This document shows, piece by piece, positions 52,995 to 62,994 of a stretch of 64,000 bases of DNA. Position numbers and translations under genes: made by a program. The notes beneath the pieces are model-generated. The model was not told the DNA's origin. It searched no databases and worked only from the letters and a program-made list of their open reading frames with translations. Source of the stretch: Nitrosospira briensis C-128 (GTDB taxonomy: Bacteria; Pseudomonadota; Gammaproteobacteria; Burkholderiales; Nitrosomonadaceae); the NCBI RefSeq assembly GCF_000619905.2, contig NZ_CP012371.1, positions 186,001 through 250,000 on the forward strand, given 5' to 3'. How positions within the stretch are numbered: the first letter of the stretch is position 1; each line of letters opens with the position of its first letter.

Positions 52995-53924
52995 ATGGCC
53001 GACCAACGCCGTCCCATCATAATTCGTAAAATCAGGAGACCCAGCCGCCATCACAGCGGGCAATGGAAAATCGCCTATGCGGACTTCGTTACCGCAATGA
53101 TGGCATTCTTCCTGCTCATGTGGCTACTGAGCTCCTCCAGCAAAGCCGAACTGCAAGGCATTTCCGAATATTTTCAGACGCCACTGCAGATCATGCCCTC
53201 GAAGGGTGCTGGCACCCACAATGGCACAAGCATAATTCAGGGTGGCGGCCAGGACCTGGCGCAGCACAGGGGGCAACTCAGGAAACACAATTCAGATGCT
53301 GACGCGAAGCCTCTCAGTCTCAAGACGGCGCAGGCCGAACTGGAGCGTCTCGATGCGCGCAGGCTCGAAGATTTGAAGGACCGGCTGGAACGGTTGATAG
53401 AATCCAACGCGACCATGCGCCAATTCAGGAAGCAGCTGCTGGTCGACATTACCACTGAAGGGCTGCGTATTCAGATTGTTGACGACCGAAACCGCCCGAT
53501 GTTCGCGCTCGCCAGAGCTGAACTGGAACCTCATACCAGGGATATCCTGCAAAAGCTCGGCGACGTGCTGAATGAGATGCCGAACAAGGTCAGCCTCTCG
53601 GGTCATACGGATGCAACCCCCTATGCGAGCGGCGAGAAGTACTACAGCAATTGGGAACTGTCGGCGGACCGGGCCAATGCCTCGCGGCGTGAACTTGTCG
53701 CGGGCGGCATGAGCGAGCAAAAGATCATGCGGGTGGTCGGTTTAAGTTCCGCTGCGCTTTTCGATAAGGATGACCCCGTTAATCCCATCAACCGCCGCAT
53801 CAGCATTATTGTAATGAGTAAAAAAGCCGCGGCGGCTCTTGACAAGGAAGGTGGTGAAACCAAAAAAATCAAAAGCGGCACGGTATTGAATTCGCAAGCG
53901 CTACGCCTGGTTGCCAGCAGTTAA
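52995..53924 (+). CDS. motB: Flagellar stator protein MotB
   Basis: AGGAAGCGGTC precedes ATG 52995. The 309-residue protein has a single membrane helix with the proton-binding Asp (KIAYADFVTAMMAFFLLMWL), a plug/linker, and an OmpA-like peptidoglycan-binding domain (VSLSGHTDATPYASGEKYYS NWELSADRANASRR, split). It anchors the stator to the cell wall. Cotranscribed with motA. Confidence 0.96.
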   Translation: MADQRRPIIIRKIRRPSRHHSGQWKIAYADFVTAMMAFFLLMWLLSSSSKAELQGISEYFQTPLQIMPSKGAGTHNGTSIIQGGGQDLAQHRGQLRKHNSDADAKPLSLKTAQAELERLDARRLEDLKDRLERLIESNATMRQFRKQLLVDITTEGLRIQIVDDRNRPMFALARAELEPHTRDILQKLGDVLNEMPNKVSLSGHTDATPYASGEKYYSNWELSADRANASRRELVAGGMSEQKIMRVVGLSSAALFDKDDPVNPINRRISIIVMSKKAAAALDKEGGETKKIKSGTVLNSQALRLVASS

Positions 53925-54209
53925 ACCTGAATCCGGTAGTTAATCGCTCTTTCAAGAAAAGGCTCGATGATGGTTACGCTAGTAGGTCGGGCTGCGCCCG
54001 ACCTACCTCGGCATAATCCGATAAATTATCCTCCGGGCCCGACGCCAATAGAAATCAGCCGAATGCTTTAATCTGAATCCAGCCTCCACGTGGATCAGGT
54101 TAAAACGGAATTGCGGGCGGAAGCTCGCTCTTTTCCGCCGATGACCTATTCCTGAAGCACCCGATAATTGGCATATGCACGATTATGGATGTGCCTCAGG
54201 GAGTCAGCG
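53925..54209. other. Intergenic with a palindromic repeat
   Basis: GTAGGTCGGGC at 53982-53992 pairs perfectly with GCCCGACCTAC at 53996-54006 around a TGC loop. It is a type of dispersed hairpin common in proteobacterial intergenic regions and may stabilise or end the motAB transcript. The rest may hold the flhB operon promoter. Confidence 0.6.
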
Positions 54210-55391
54210 GTGAGCGAAGATAGCGATCTTGAACGGACGGAACCTGCGTCGCAGAAGCGGCTTGAGAAAGCCCGCGACGATGGACAGGTACCGCGCTCCA
54301 CGGAATTGTCCACATTCATGGCCTTGATCGCCGCCGGCGCTGGCCTGTTGTTGATGGGCGGTCACCTTGGGCGGGAACTCTCAAGCCTGATGAAAGGCGG
54401 GATGATGGTGCCGCCCGAGATCGGTTTCAATTCCGGCTTGCTCACCGAGCGTATGCTCGACCAGTCTTTGCACGCCCTCTTTGCATTATCCCCATTTCTG
54501 ATCCTGATGTTCCTCGTGGCGCTGCTCGCGCCCATGCTGCTTTCCGGCTGGCTTTTTACCTGGAAATCCCTTACCCCCGATATCAGCCGGCTTAATCCCC
54601 TGAAAGGCCTGGCTCGCATGTTTTCGCTGAACAGTCTGGTCGAACTGGTCAAGGCGCTCCTTAAAGCCACGTTGATCGGCACGATGGCGATCTGGACCGT
54701 CTGGCATCAAAAAGAAGCAGTGCTGTCGCTGATTTCAGCGCCGCTTGCGGCAAGCGCCGGCCACATCGCCGAACTGACCATCATGAGTTTTATGGCCATC
54801 GCGGGAACCATGGTGCTGATCGCGGCGGTAGACGTGCCGTTCAAGCTCTGGGATCACTACCGCAAGCTCAAGATGACCAAGGAAGAGCTGCGCCAGGAAA
54901 ACAAGGAAACCGAAGGCGACCCGCACGTCAAAGCCCGCATCCGTGCCCAGCAACACGCCATGGCCAGAAAACGAATGATGAGCGAGATCCCCAAGGCTGA
55001 CGTGATCGTGACGAATCCGACTCACTACGCGGTTGCGCTGAGGTACGAAGACGGCAAGATGCGCGCGCCGAAAGTCGTTGCCAAGGGCGCGCACCTGCTG
55101 GCCCGGAAAATCCGCGAAATCGGCGAGCAGCATCATGTGCCGGTACTCGAAGCGCCGCCACTGGCCCGCGCTTTATATCATCACGCCGAGCTGGGCGATG
55201 AGATTCCCCAGGCCCTTTATAACGCCGTTGCCGAGGTGCTGGCCTATATCTACCAGTTGCGCCGCCACCATGAAAACGGCCAATCGGGCGGCAAGGCGCC
55301 GCTCCCGCCCGATGTGCTGCCGGTACCCGCTGAAATGGACCCGGAAAACGCCGCCTCGCAGAAACATGAGAAAAACGCGAATAACCCATGA
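54210..55391 (+). CDS. flhB: Flagellar export gate protein FlhB
   Basis: The start is GTG 54210, with AGGGAGTCAGCG upstream; the ATG at 54168 gives an atypical extension. The 393-residue product has the typical opening SEDSDLERTEPASQKRLEKA, four membrane helices, and the autocleavage motif NPTH (VIVTNPTHYAVALRYEDGKM). FlhB switches export from rod-hook to filament substrates. It is the first gene of the flhB-flhA-flhF-flhG-fliA-motCD operon and overlaps flhA by 4 bases. Confidence 0.96.
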   Translation: MSEDSDLERTEPASQKRLEKARDDGQVPRSTELSTFMALIAAGAGLLLMGGHLGRELSSLMKGGMMVPPEIGFNSGLLTERMLDQSLHALFALSPFLILMFLVALLAPMLLSGWLFTWKSLTPDISRLNPLKGLARMFSLNSLVELVKALLKATLIGTMAIWTVWHQKEAVLSLISAPLAASAGHIAELTIMSFMAIAGTMVLIAAVDVPFKLWDHYRKLKMTKEELRQENKETEGDPHVKARIRAQQHAMARKRMMSEIPKADVIVTNPTHYAVALRYEDGKMRAPKVVAKGAHLLARKIREIGEQHHVPVLEAPPLARALYHHAELGDEIPQALYNAVAEVLAYIYQLRRHHENGQSGGKAPLPPDVLPVPAEMDPENAASQKHEKNANNP

Positions 55392-57466
55392 ACTCGATTA
55401 AAAAACTGACTTACCTCTTTAGTGGCGCAAACGTGCACAGCCTGGCCGGGCCACTGCTGATATTAATGATTCTCGGCATGATGGTGCTGCCCCTGCCTGC
55501 CTTCCTGCTGGACATGATGTTTACCTTCAACATCGCGCTTTCCATCATGGTATTGCTGGTCAGCATCCATACGCTCAAGCCGCTTGATTTCGCGGTATTT
55601 CCCACGGTTTTGCTGCTTTCAACGTTATTGAGGCTGTCGCTCAACGTGGCATCCACCCGTATCGTCTTGATGGAAGGCCATACCGGACCCGATGCGGCGG
55701 GAAAGGTAATCGAAGCATTTGGCCACTATCTGGTCGGCGGCAACTACACGGTGGGCATCGTGGTGTTCATCATTCTCGTGGTGATCAATTTTATCGTGAT
55801 TACCAAGGGGGCAGGGCGCATCGCCGAAGTGGCCGCACGTTTCACCCTGGACGCCATGCCCGGCAAGCAAATGGCGATCGACGCGGATCTGAATGCCGGC
55901 CTCATCGGCGAGGAAGAAGCCGGCAAGCGTCGCACTACCATCGCCCAGGAAGCGGAATTCTATGGTTCGATGGACGGCGCGAGCAAATTCGTGAGGGGAG
56001 ATGCAATCGCAGGCATCCTGATCCTGATTATCAACGTGATCGGTGGACTGATCATCGGCACGCTGCAGCACGACCTGGATCTTGCTACCGCGGCTAAGAA
56101 CTATACCCTGCTCGCCATCGGAGACGGGTTGGTCGCACAAATTCCCGCGCTCATCATCTCCACGGCGGCGGGCCTAGTGGTAAGCCGCGTGGGTACCGAC
56201 GAGAATATCAGCAGCCAACTGGCGGGCCAGCTCTTTTCAAGACCGCAGGTGCTGATCCTGACGGCGGCGATTATCGGCCTGATGGGCATGATACCCGGTA
56301 TGCCCCACATTGCCTTTCTGCTGCTGGCGGCTGTGCTGGGTGGCGGAGCCTATCTGCTGACTCAACGCAACAGGCGGGCGGCGGCTCCCTCAGCGGCTGC
56401 GCCTGCTGCGCAACCGGAAGTCCAGGATGCGAGTTGGGATGACGTAATGCCGGTCGACATCCTAGGACTTGAAGTAGGATATCGATTGATTCCGCTGGTG
56501 GACAAATCGCAGGATGGCGAACTGCTGCGGCGGATCAAGGGCGTACGCAAGAAATTCGCCCAGGAAATCGGGTACCTCCCGCCCCCGGTACACATTCGCG
56601 ACAATCTGGAACTACGGCCCAACGGTTACCGGCTCACGCTCAAAGGCGTCGTGATCGGCGCGGGCGAAGTCAACGTCGGTCAATACCTGGCGATCAATCC
56701 GGGTACGGTATCCGCCAGTTTGCCTGGTGTCCTGACCAGCGATCCCGCATTTGGATTGCCCTCGGTCTGGGTGGACGCCAGTCAGCGCGAGTATGCCCAG
56801 ACCCTGGGTTATACCGTAGTCGACGCTGGCACAGTCGTGGCAACGCATCTCAACCATCTGGTACATAGCCATTCGGCGGAATTGCTGGGCCGCATGGAAG
56901 TGCAGCAATTGCTGGACCGCCTCGCGAAGGATTCGCCCAAGCTGGTGGAGGATCTAATCCCGAAGCTGCTGCCGCTCTCCACCCTTCAGAAAATCCTGCA
57001 GAACCTGCTCGAAGAGAATGTACACATCCGCGACATGCGGACTATCGTCGACGCGCTGGCGGAGCACGCCGTCCGGGTTCAGGACCCGCACGAACTGACC
57101 GCGCTGGTTCGCATCGCCTTAGGTCGCGCAATCGTTCAGCAGATTTGGCCGCAACCGGGCGATTTGCAGGTCATCGCGCTGGATTCCGGACTGGAAAGGC
57201 TGCTGACACAGGCCCTGCAAGCCAGCCCGAACGGAGCCGGCATAGAGCCGGGGCTGGCCGATACGCTGTTGCGCGAAGCCTCCGGCGCAAGCCGTCGCCA
57301 GGAACAGGTAGGCCTCGTGCCGGTACTGCTGGTGCCCGCACCGCTGCGAACACTGCTGGCCCGGTTCCTGCGCCGTACCGTTCCGCAGCTCAAGATATTG
57401 TCACACGCCGAAGTACCCGATTCCAGCAACATTAAAGTCACGTCTATTCTGGGAGCCCGAGCATGA
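55388..57466 (+). CDS. flhA: Flagellar export gate protein FlhA
   Basis: The 692-residue protein has eight membrane segments, the conserved FHIPEP-region style sequence (SLNVASTRIVLMEGHTGPDA, FVVITKGAGRIAEVAARFTL-type segments) and a large cytoplasmic domain that docks chaperone-substrate complexes. The length is normal. It starts within the flhB stop (ATGA) and overlaps flhF by 4 bases, so the block is translationally coupled. Confidence 0.97.
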   Translation: MNSIKKLTYLFSGANVHSLAGPLLILMILGMMVLPLPAFLLDMMFTFNIALSIMVLLVSIHTLKPLDFAVFPTVLLLSTLLRLSLNVASTRIVLMEGHTGPDAAGKVIEAFGHYLVGGNYTVGIVVFIILVVINFIVITKGAGRIAEVAARFTLDAMPGKQMAIDADLNAGLIGEEEAGKRRTTIAQEAEFYGSMDGASKFVRGDAIAGILILIINVIGGLIIGTLQHDLDLATAAKNYTLLAIGDGLVAQIPALIISTAAGLVVSRVGTDENISSQLAGQLFSRPQVLILTAAIIGLMGMIPGMPHIAFLLLAAVLGGGAYLLTQRNRRAAAPSAAAPAAQPEVQDASWDDVMPVDILGLEVGYRLIPLVDKSQDGELLRRIKGVRKKFAQEIGYLPPPVHIRDNLELRPNGYRLTLKGVVIGAGEVNVGQYLAINPGTVSASLPGVLTSDPAFGLPSVWVDASQREYAQTLGYTVVDAGTVVATHLNHLVHSHSAELLGRMEVQQLLDRLAKDSPKLVEDLIPKLLPLSTLQKILQNLLEENVHIRDMRTIVDALAEHAVRVQDPHELTALVRIALGRAIVQQIWPQPGDLQVIALDSGLERLLTQALQASPNGAGIEPGLADTLLREASGASRRQEQVGLVPVLLVPAPLRTLLARFLRRTVPQLKILSHAEVPDSSNIKVTSILGARA

Positions 57467-59097
57467 GCATCAAACGATTTTTTGGTAAAACGACCAGTGA
57501 GGCATTGCGCAAAGTTCGCGATGCACTTGGTTCCGACGGGGTAATTCTATCCAACCGTGCGGCGGATGGCGGCGTCGAGATATTGGCCCTGAGCAATAAC
57601 GACATGACAGCCCTGATACCGCCGCCCGAGTCTGAAAAAGCAGAATCGATGCATCAGGAACAGGAGGCGGACGAATCCTGGTATCACAAGCAGGCGCTTC
57701 TTCCTTCCGCCAAGAAAAACGCCCTGAAGTATGCGCTAGAAGCTGATACGGACTTCAAAAACCTCGCTCGACCGGACACGGGTCTTTCTAATGAAAAACA
57801 AGCGCAATGGGCAGGCGCGGCGGCAATTGCAAACGACAGGGTAACCCCGGTTCCGGCTGCTGAAACCCCTCAAATGACGGCACCGGTAGCACAACCAATG
57901 CCGGACCCGGCAATCGGCAGAAAAACAAACCGCTTTACAATTAATTCCGGCCAGCCGGCACGCGTGACGAATGAGGCCGCCGTGCCGGATGTTTCCGTTT
58001 CCGGTTCCGCAAAACGGAGCCGAAATACCCGCAAGGCACCCGGCAAGGCAATTCCCGATGATGAAATTTCCAGCAAAAAGAATCCGCCTGCAATCGATCC
58101 CCTTCAAATGGCCGACGCGGTGGCCGCGAGTGTGCTCAAAGAGATCAGGTCGCTGCGCGGCACTATGGAACAGCAATTCTCCGCGCTGAACTGGAACAAT
58201 CAGGAAAAACGCGACCCGGTCCACGGAGGACTGCTGCGCCAGGTATTGGCGGCAGGCTTCAGCCGTTCCCTTGCGCATAGTCTGCTGGAACAACTGCCTG
58301 CGGAAAATGCCGGAAAAGGCGAAAAAGACACGATGAACTGGATAAAAAACGTGCTGACTTCCAATCTCCAGAGCATTGGCGACGAGCGCGAAATTCTGGA
58401 GAAGGGAGGTGTTTATGCACTGGTGGGCCCTACCGGGGTGGGCAAGACAACGACTACCGCAAAGCTGGCGGCGCGCTGCGTGGTGCGCCACGGCGCGGAT
58501 AAGCTTGCGCTGCTCACTACCGACAGTTACCGCATTGGCGGGCATGAGCAATTACGGATTTATGGCAAGATCCTTGGGGTTACCGTGCTTGCCGTAAGGG
58601 ACGCGCAGGACCTGAGCCTCGCCTTGGCTGAGTTGCGGGGCAAGCATATGGTTCTGATCGACACCGTGGGCATGGGTCAGCGCGATCAGATGGTAGCCGA
58701 ACAGGTTGCGATGCTGGCGGGTTGCGGCACTCCCGTCAAACGGCTGCTGCTGCTCAATGCCGCTTCCAACCGGCATACACTCGACGAGGTGGCTCACGCC
58801 TACCAGGGGGACGGCCTGGCGGGCGCAATCATCACCAAACTGGATGAAGCGGTCACCATTGGCTGCGCGCTCGACACCGCAATCCGGCATCGCTTGCCGC
58901 TTTATTATGTAGCGGGCGGCCAGCGGGTTCCGGAAGATCTGGAAATGGCTGACTCGCGGGCTCTGGTGAATCGCGCGCTGGATAATCCACCTGCCGAATC
59001 TTCCTGCATCATGCCGGAGGATGCTTTCCCTTTGATCCTGACAGATCGCAATATCGGCGCGGGCAACCCGGACATGAGCGAGGTTCACCTTGGCTGA
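57463..59097 (+). CDS. flhF: Flagellar SRP-like GTPase FlhF
   Basis: The 544-residue protein has an N-terminal MSIKRFFGKTTSEALRKVRD segment, a long low-complexity linker (residues about 60-230), and the SRP-type NG domain with G1 GPTGVGKTTTTAKLAA, DTVGMGQRDQ (G3) and TKLDEAVTIG (G4). FlhF helps place and number flagella, especially polar ones, with FlhG. The linker is longer than in many homologues. It overlaps flhG by 8 bases. Confidence 0.95.
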   Translation: MSIKRFFGKTTSEALRKVRDALGSDGVILSNRAADGGVEILALSNNDMTALIPPPESEKAESMHQEQEADESWYHKQALLPSAKKNALKYALEADTDFKNLARPDTGLSNEKQAQWAGAAAIANDRVTPVPAAETPQMTAPVAQPMPDPAIGRKTNRFTINSGQPARVTNEAAVPDVSVSGSAKRSRNTRKAPGKAIPDDEISSKKNPPAIDPLQMADAVAASVLKEIRSLRGTMEQQFSALNWNNQEKRDPVHGGLLRQVLAAGFSRSLAHSLLEQLPAENAGKGEKDTMNWIKNVLTSNLQSIGDEREILEKGGVYALVGPTGVGKTTTTAKLAARCVVRHGADKLALLTTDSYRIGGHEQLRIYGKILGVTVLAVRDAQDLSLALAELRGKHMVLIDTVGMGQRDQMVAEQVAMLAGCGTPVKRLLLLNAASNRHTLDEVAHAYQGDGLAGAIITKLDEAVTIGCALDTAIRHRLPLYYVAGGQRVPEDLEMADSRALVNRALDNPPAESSCIMPEDAFPLILTDRNIGAGNPDMSEVHLG

Positions 59098-59983
59098 GCC
59101 TATCCATGACCAGGCAGAGGGACTTCGCCGCTTGCTGGTACAGAATTTTCTGAGTGTTTTCACCATCACTTCCGGTGGCACGGACACAGGCAAGACAACC
59201 ACAGTTATCAGTCTGGCGGCAGCCCTTGCACACAGCGGCAAGCACGTACTGGTAATCGATGAGAATGCGGGCGCCAATAACGTCAGCGCTACGCTGGGTA
59301 TCAGCGCCCACCGTGATTTGCTCGATGTAATCCGGCGAGACAAGACGCTGGATGAAGTGATCATTCCTGGCCCCGAAGGGTTTTTCATCCTGCCGGCCGG
59401 GCGCGGTATGCGTGTTCTGGGAAAGTTGAGCGCGGACGACCAGGCTCATGTGATCGGCTGTTTCGAACACCTTGCTCAACCGATTGACGTAATACTCATC
59501 GATGCCGCACCAGGCCGATCCAGCCAGATGCTTACGCTTGCCCTTTCCACTCATGAAATCGTGGTGGTCGTTTCCCCTGATCCGGCTTCGATTACCACGG
59601 CCTATGCGTTGATCAAGCATATCTGTGGCCATCATGAGGATAAGCAACATTTTCACATAGTGGTCAACAAGGCTGGAGCCGAGACCCAGGCGAAGATGAT
59701 TTTCGACAACATGGCTGACGTAGCCAAGCGCCATCTTGCGGTTTCACTCGATTTCATGGGTTTTGTGCCGCAAGACGGCAAGCTTTGTCTGGGCCGGCGT
59801 GTAACCGGCACAATTCCCGCCACTGCTTCAGCAGCCGCGTTCCGCCGGATAGCGGAATCGTTGGCCGATTGGCCCTGCCCGGATGATGAGGAGAGAGGCG
59901 TGGAACGCTTCATGAAATCCCTGTTGCTAAGCAGCCGGAACAATAGTGCCGACGCCGCCGCCACCGCCGCAGGTGCGAGATGA
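59090..59983 (+). CDS. flhG: MinD/ParA-like ATPase FlhG (FleN), variant P-loop
   Basis: The 297-residue protein is MinD-like throughout (VLVIDENAGANNVSATLG, DVILIDAAPGRSSQMLTLAL, FHIVVNKAG). The P-loop reads SGGTDTGKTTT rather than the usual KGGxGKT, so the signature lysine of the deviant Walker A is absent while a normal Walker A remains. FlhG limits flagellar number through FlhF and the c-di-GMP/FleQ or FlhDC levels, depending on species. Position between flhF and fliA supports the call. Confidence 0.9.
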   Translation: MAEPIHDQAEGLRRLLVQNFLSVFTITSGGTDTGKTTTVISLAAALAHSGKHVLVIDENAGANNVSATLGISAHRDLLDVIRRDKTLDEVIIPGPEGFFILPAGRGMRVLGKLSADDQAHVIGCFEHLAQPIDVILIDAAPGRSSQMLTLALSTHEIVVVVSPDPASITTAYALIKHICGHHEDKQHFHIVVNKAGAETQAKMIFDNMADVAKRHLAVSLDFMGFVPQDGKLCLGRRVTGTIPATASAAAFRRIAESLADWPCPDDEERGVERFMKSLLLSSRNNSADAAATAAGAR

Positions 59984-60720
59984 GCCAGACGATGTATACC
60001 TCAGCCGGCGTAATCGATAAACAACAGCATCTCGCCGAGTTTGCCCCACTCGTCAAACGCATCGCGCATCACATGATGTCCAGGCTGCCGGGCAGCGTGG
60101 AAGCGGATGACCTGATCCAGGTCGGCATGATCGGTTTGATGGATGCGCTGAATCGCTACCAGGAAATACCGGGAGCCCAGTTTGCGACATATGCGCAGCA
60201 GCGCATACGCGGCGCCATGCTGGACGAATTACGCCAGATGGATTGGCTGCCGCGGGGGGCGCGCAGGAATATGCGTCAAATCGAAACGGCAATCAATGCG
60301 CTGCAGCAACGCCTGGGCCGTGCACCCGCGGAACTGGAAATAGCCCAGGAACTCGACGTGCCAATCGAAGGTTACCACGAGATGCTGCTCGATGCGCGGG
60401 GTGCGCAGCTGATCCATTATGAAGATTTCTCCGATAGCGAAAATGACGATTTCCTGGAACGCAACTGCGTCGACGCTAGCAGCGATCCACTGGCGAGCCT
60501 GTTGAACGGCGACCTGAGGCAAGCACTGATCGGCGCCATAGGCGGCTTGCCCGATCGGGAAAAAACATTGATGGGGCTCTACTATGAGCAGGAGCTGAAT
60601 TTCAAGGAGATCGGCGCAGTTCTCGGGGTATCCGAATCCAGGGTATGTCAGATACATAGCCAGGCCGTTGCGCGGTTACGCGCCAAACTCAAGGAATGCG
60701 CATGGACTTCAACAGCATAA
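59980..60720 (+). CDS. fliA: Flagellar sigma factor FliA (sigma-28)
   Basis: The 246-residue sigma-70-family protein has region 2 (LIQVGMIGLMDALNRYQEIP, FATYAQQRIRGAMLDELRQM), region 3, and region 4 (LPDREKTLMGLYYEQELNFK EIGAVLGVSESRVCQIHSQA, split). It recognises the two FliA-type promoters seen at 51933 and 63347. It overlaps flhG by 4 and motC by 19 bases. Its activity is expected to be held down by FlgM at 62995. Confidence 0.97.
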   Translation: MSQTMYTSAGVIDKQQHLAEFAPLVKRIAHHMMSRLPGSVEADDLIQVGMIGLMDALNRYQEIPGAQFATYAQQRIRGAMLDELRQMDWLPRGARRNMRQIETAINALQQRLGRAPAELEIAQELDVPIEGYHEMLLDARGAQLIHYEDFSDSENDDFLERNCVDASSDPLASLLNGDLRQALIGAIGGLPDREKTLMGLYYEQELNFKEIGAVLGVSESRVCQIHSQAVARLRAKLKECAWTSTA

Positions 60721-61442
60721 TCGGTATTGCCATTGCTTTGATCGCCATCTTTGGCGGGCAGGCGCTGGAAGGCGGCCATCTCGGCTCCCTTATCCAGTTT
60801 ACCCCGCTTCTTATCGTGCTGGGGGGTACATTGGGAGCGGTACTGTTGCAAAGCCCGGTGCGCCAGTTCGTACTCGGCATGAAGATGAGCCGCTGGGTAT
60901 TTGTTCCGCCGCTACTTGACGCGGGTACATTGGTGGAGCATATCGCCATATGGAGCACCACTGTCCGCAAGGAGGGCTTACTGTCGCTCGACACGCACGT
61001 GGAAGGTATTGATGATCCTTTCGTAAAAAAAGGATTGCAACTGGTGCTGGACGGCACGGATCCGCTGGTATTGAAGCGCGTGCTGGAAGTAGAGATCGAT
61101 ACATTCGAAGATTTTCATCGGCAGGGTGCAAGAGTATGGGAAGCGGCGGGCGGCTACGCGCCGACCATCGGTATTCTGGGCGCGGTGATAGGTCTTATAC
61201 AGGTCATGGAGAACTTGTCGGATCCGGCACATTTGGGTAACGGAATAGCCGTGGCGTTCGTGGCGACCATCTATGGCGTGGGGCTCGCAAATCTGGCTTT
61301 CCTGCCCATCGCCAATAAACTGAAAACGCTCATTGGCCGTCAGGTACTGATGCGAGAAATGCTGGTGGACGGGTTGGTCGGCATTGCCAAAGGCGAGAAC
61401 CCGAGACTGATTACCGGACGCCTCAACGGGTATATGGCGTGA
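60702..61442 (+). CDS. motC: Second MotA-type stator protein (MotC)
   Basis: The ATG at 60702 follows AAGGAATGCGC, inside the end of fliA. The 246-residue product has MotA/TolQ topology: SIIGIAIALIAIFGGQALEG at the N-terminus and YAPTIGILGAVIGLIQVMEN plus a last membrane helix. A second stator pair, as in pseudomonads, can support swarming or other conditions. motD follows after a 106-base gap. Confidence 0.93.
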   Translation: MDFNSIIGIAIALIAIFGGQALEGGHLGSLIQFTPLLIVLGGTLGAVLLQSPVRQFVLGMKMSRWVFVPPLLDAGTLVEHIAIWSTTVRKEGLLSLDTHVEGIDDPFVKKGLQLVLDGTDPLVLKRVLEVEIDTFEDFHRQGARVWEAAGGYAPTIGILGAVIGLIQVMENLSDPAHLGNGIAVAFVATIYGVGLANLAFLPIANKLKTLIGRQVLMREMLVDGLVGIAKGENPRLITGRLNGYMA

Positions 61443-61548
61443 CCAAAAATATGAATGAATATTGCCGTCGAAGAAGGCTGATATGCAGGGTAATGCATAT
61501 TTTCATATAACAAAAAGCTGCTCATCCATAACCCCTATTTGAACTAAA

Positions 61549-62463
61549 ATGCCGCGCAGACACAGACCGGAAGAGCATGAAAATCATGAGCGGTGGCTCG
61601 TATCCTACGCCGACTTCATTACCCTGCTGCTTGCACTGTTTGTCGTGATGTATGCAGCTTCCCGCTTGAATAACGGCCAGTATGACCAAGTGTTGGCGGG
61701 ATCATTTGTCAGTGCGTTCGGTGCGCAACCGGAAGGGCGCGATAAGATAGCCCTTACACCTGACATCATATTGCCGAAGCGCACGCGGAAAACGGCTCCG
61801 ATTATCGCTTCGAACCTCCCAACGGCGGATGATGAGCTCACGGTAAAAAAAGCACGTCGACTTGTGGAAGTGCAACGCCAGCAGAAGGACCAGATGGATA
61901 TCATCGCCCGCGAAATCATGGCTGCATTCGGTTCGCTGGTGGACGATGGACGGGTAAGGGTAATTCACAGCAACCTGGGCCTGGGCGTGGAGATCAATGC
62001 CAGCGTATTATTCTCACCCGGCCAGGCGCTATTGCGGCAGGAGTCGAGCAGAGTGATCGAGGCAGTGGCGCAGGTGTTGAAGAACGACAGACATGCGATT
62101 CAGGTTGAAGGCCATACCGACAATATACCGATCATCACCGAAAAATTTCCCTCCAACTGGGAACTGTCGGCCGTGCGTGCCAGCAGCGTGGTGAGGTTGA
62201 TGATCGGCAATGGCGTGGATGCCACGCGGCTTACGGCAGCGGGATATGGCGAAAATCGCCCTGTCGGACCGAACGATACGGAGGAGGGCCGTATGCGAAA
62301 CCGGCGAGTCACAATCATGATCCTGTCCAGCCTTCCCGATATCTCAGCCGGGATTTTATCCGGGAATTCATCTGAGGGTTCATCCGACACTTCAACCGGG
62401 GCTTCACCTGATGCGATACCTGGCCTATCCGATACCGTACCTGCTACCTTGATCGATACCTGA
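61549..62463 (+). CDS. motD: Second MotB-type stator protein (MotD)
   Basis: The 304-residue protein has a short cytoplasmic N-terminus (PRRHRPEEHENHERWLVSYA), one helix with the proton-carrying Asp (DFITLLLALFVVMYAASRLN) and an OmpA-like peptidoglycan-binding domain (IQVEGHTDNIPI, NWELSAVRASSVVRL). The C-terminal tail is a Ser/Gly/Asp-rich run (residues about 275-304). It pairs with MotC. Confidence 0.93.
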   Translation: MPRRHRPEEHENHERWLVSYADFITLLLALFVVMYAASRLNNGQYDQVLAGSFVSAFGAQPEGRDKIALTPDIILPKRTRKTAPIIASNLPTADDELTVKKARRLVEVQRQQKDQMDIIAREIMAAFGSLVDDGRVRVIHSNLGLGVEINASVLFSPGQALLRQESSRVIEAVAQVLKNDRHAIQVEGHTDNIPIITEKFPSNWELSAVRASSVVRLMIGNGVDATRLTAAGYGENRPVGPNDTEEGRMRNRRVTIMILSSLPDISAGILSGNSSEGSSDTSTGASPDAIPGLSDTVPATLIDT

Positions 62464-62516
62464 TTGGGTACGTTGGCCTGGCACACTGCGCCGTATCGGA
62501 AAGCTTACTGATCGAC

Positions 62517-62993
62517 TCAGCCCTCGCCAAGCTGGCGACCACCGAAAAACGACTGGGGTTGGCCATCCGAACAATACAGTCTCGCGTTTTGCCCGCCATG
62601 GGTCGAGGTCTGCAATACCGATATCGCCTGCTGAATGTAGCGCAGGCGCTGACCGACAAGGATGCCGTTGATCTTGTTGAGCTGACTGGCTGTTTCCGCC
62701 AATTGAAGCAGTTCCTCCCACGCATCGACAGCAGCGGGGCAATCGCGTAAACCGCGTTCCATGCCGATATGGTCTTGAGTATAGCCGAGCTTTCTCAACC
62801 AGTAGTTGCGCGCATCCGACAGTTGAGCCAATTGTTGGGCCTGGTGCGCTTTTTCGTTGGCGATTGACAGCAGCAGGGATGTGCCCGGCTGCTGTAATGC
62901 AGCTTGCTCCCGGCGCAAAATATCGATGAAATCCCGCGTCGCGTCGCGCTCGCGGCTGATGCAGGCAACGGGATCGAAAATACTGTTAGTCAA
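62517..62993 (-). CDS. flgN: Flagellar chaperone FlgN
   Basis: The 158-residue helical protein matches FlgN, the export chaperone for hook-filament junction proteins FlgK and FlgL. Visible features are REQAALQQPG, QLAETASQLNKINGILVGQR with the conserved N..NG/R, and a C-terminal Gln/Gly tail (YCSDGQPQSFFGGRQLGEG). It begins 1 base after the flgM stop and shares its transcript. Confidence 0.88.
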   Translation of the reverse strand: MTNSIFDPVACISRERDATRDFIDILRREQAALQQPGTSLLLSIANEKAHQAQQLAQLSDARNYWLRKLGYTQDHIGMERGLRDCPAAVDAWEELLQLAETASQLNKINGILVGQRLRYIQQAISVLQTSTHGGQNARLYCSDGQPQSFFGGRQLGEG

Positions 62994-62994
62994 G

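Noticed and set aside
57736-58551. 271-aa minus-strand ORF
   Set aside because: Antisense to flhF.
58552-59734. Two long minus-strand ORFs (278 and 241 aa)
   Set aside because: Antisense to flhF and flhG.
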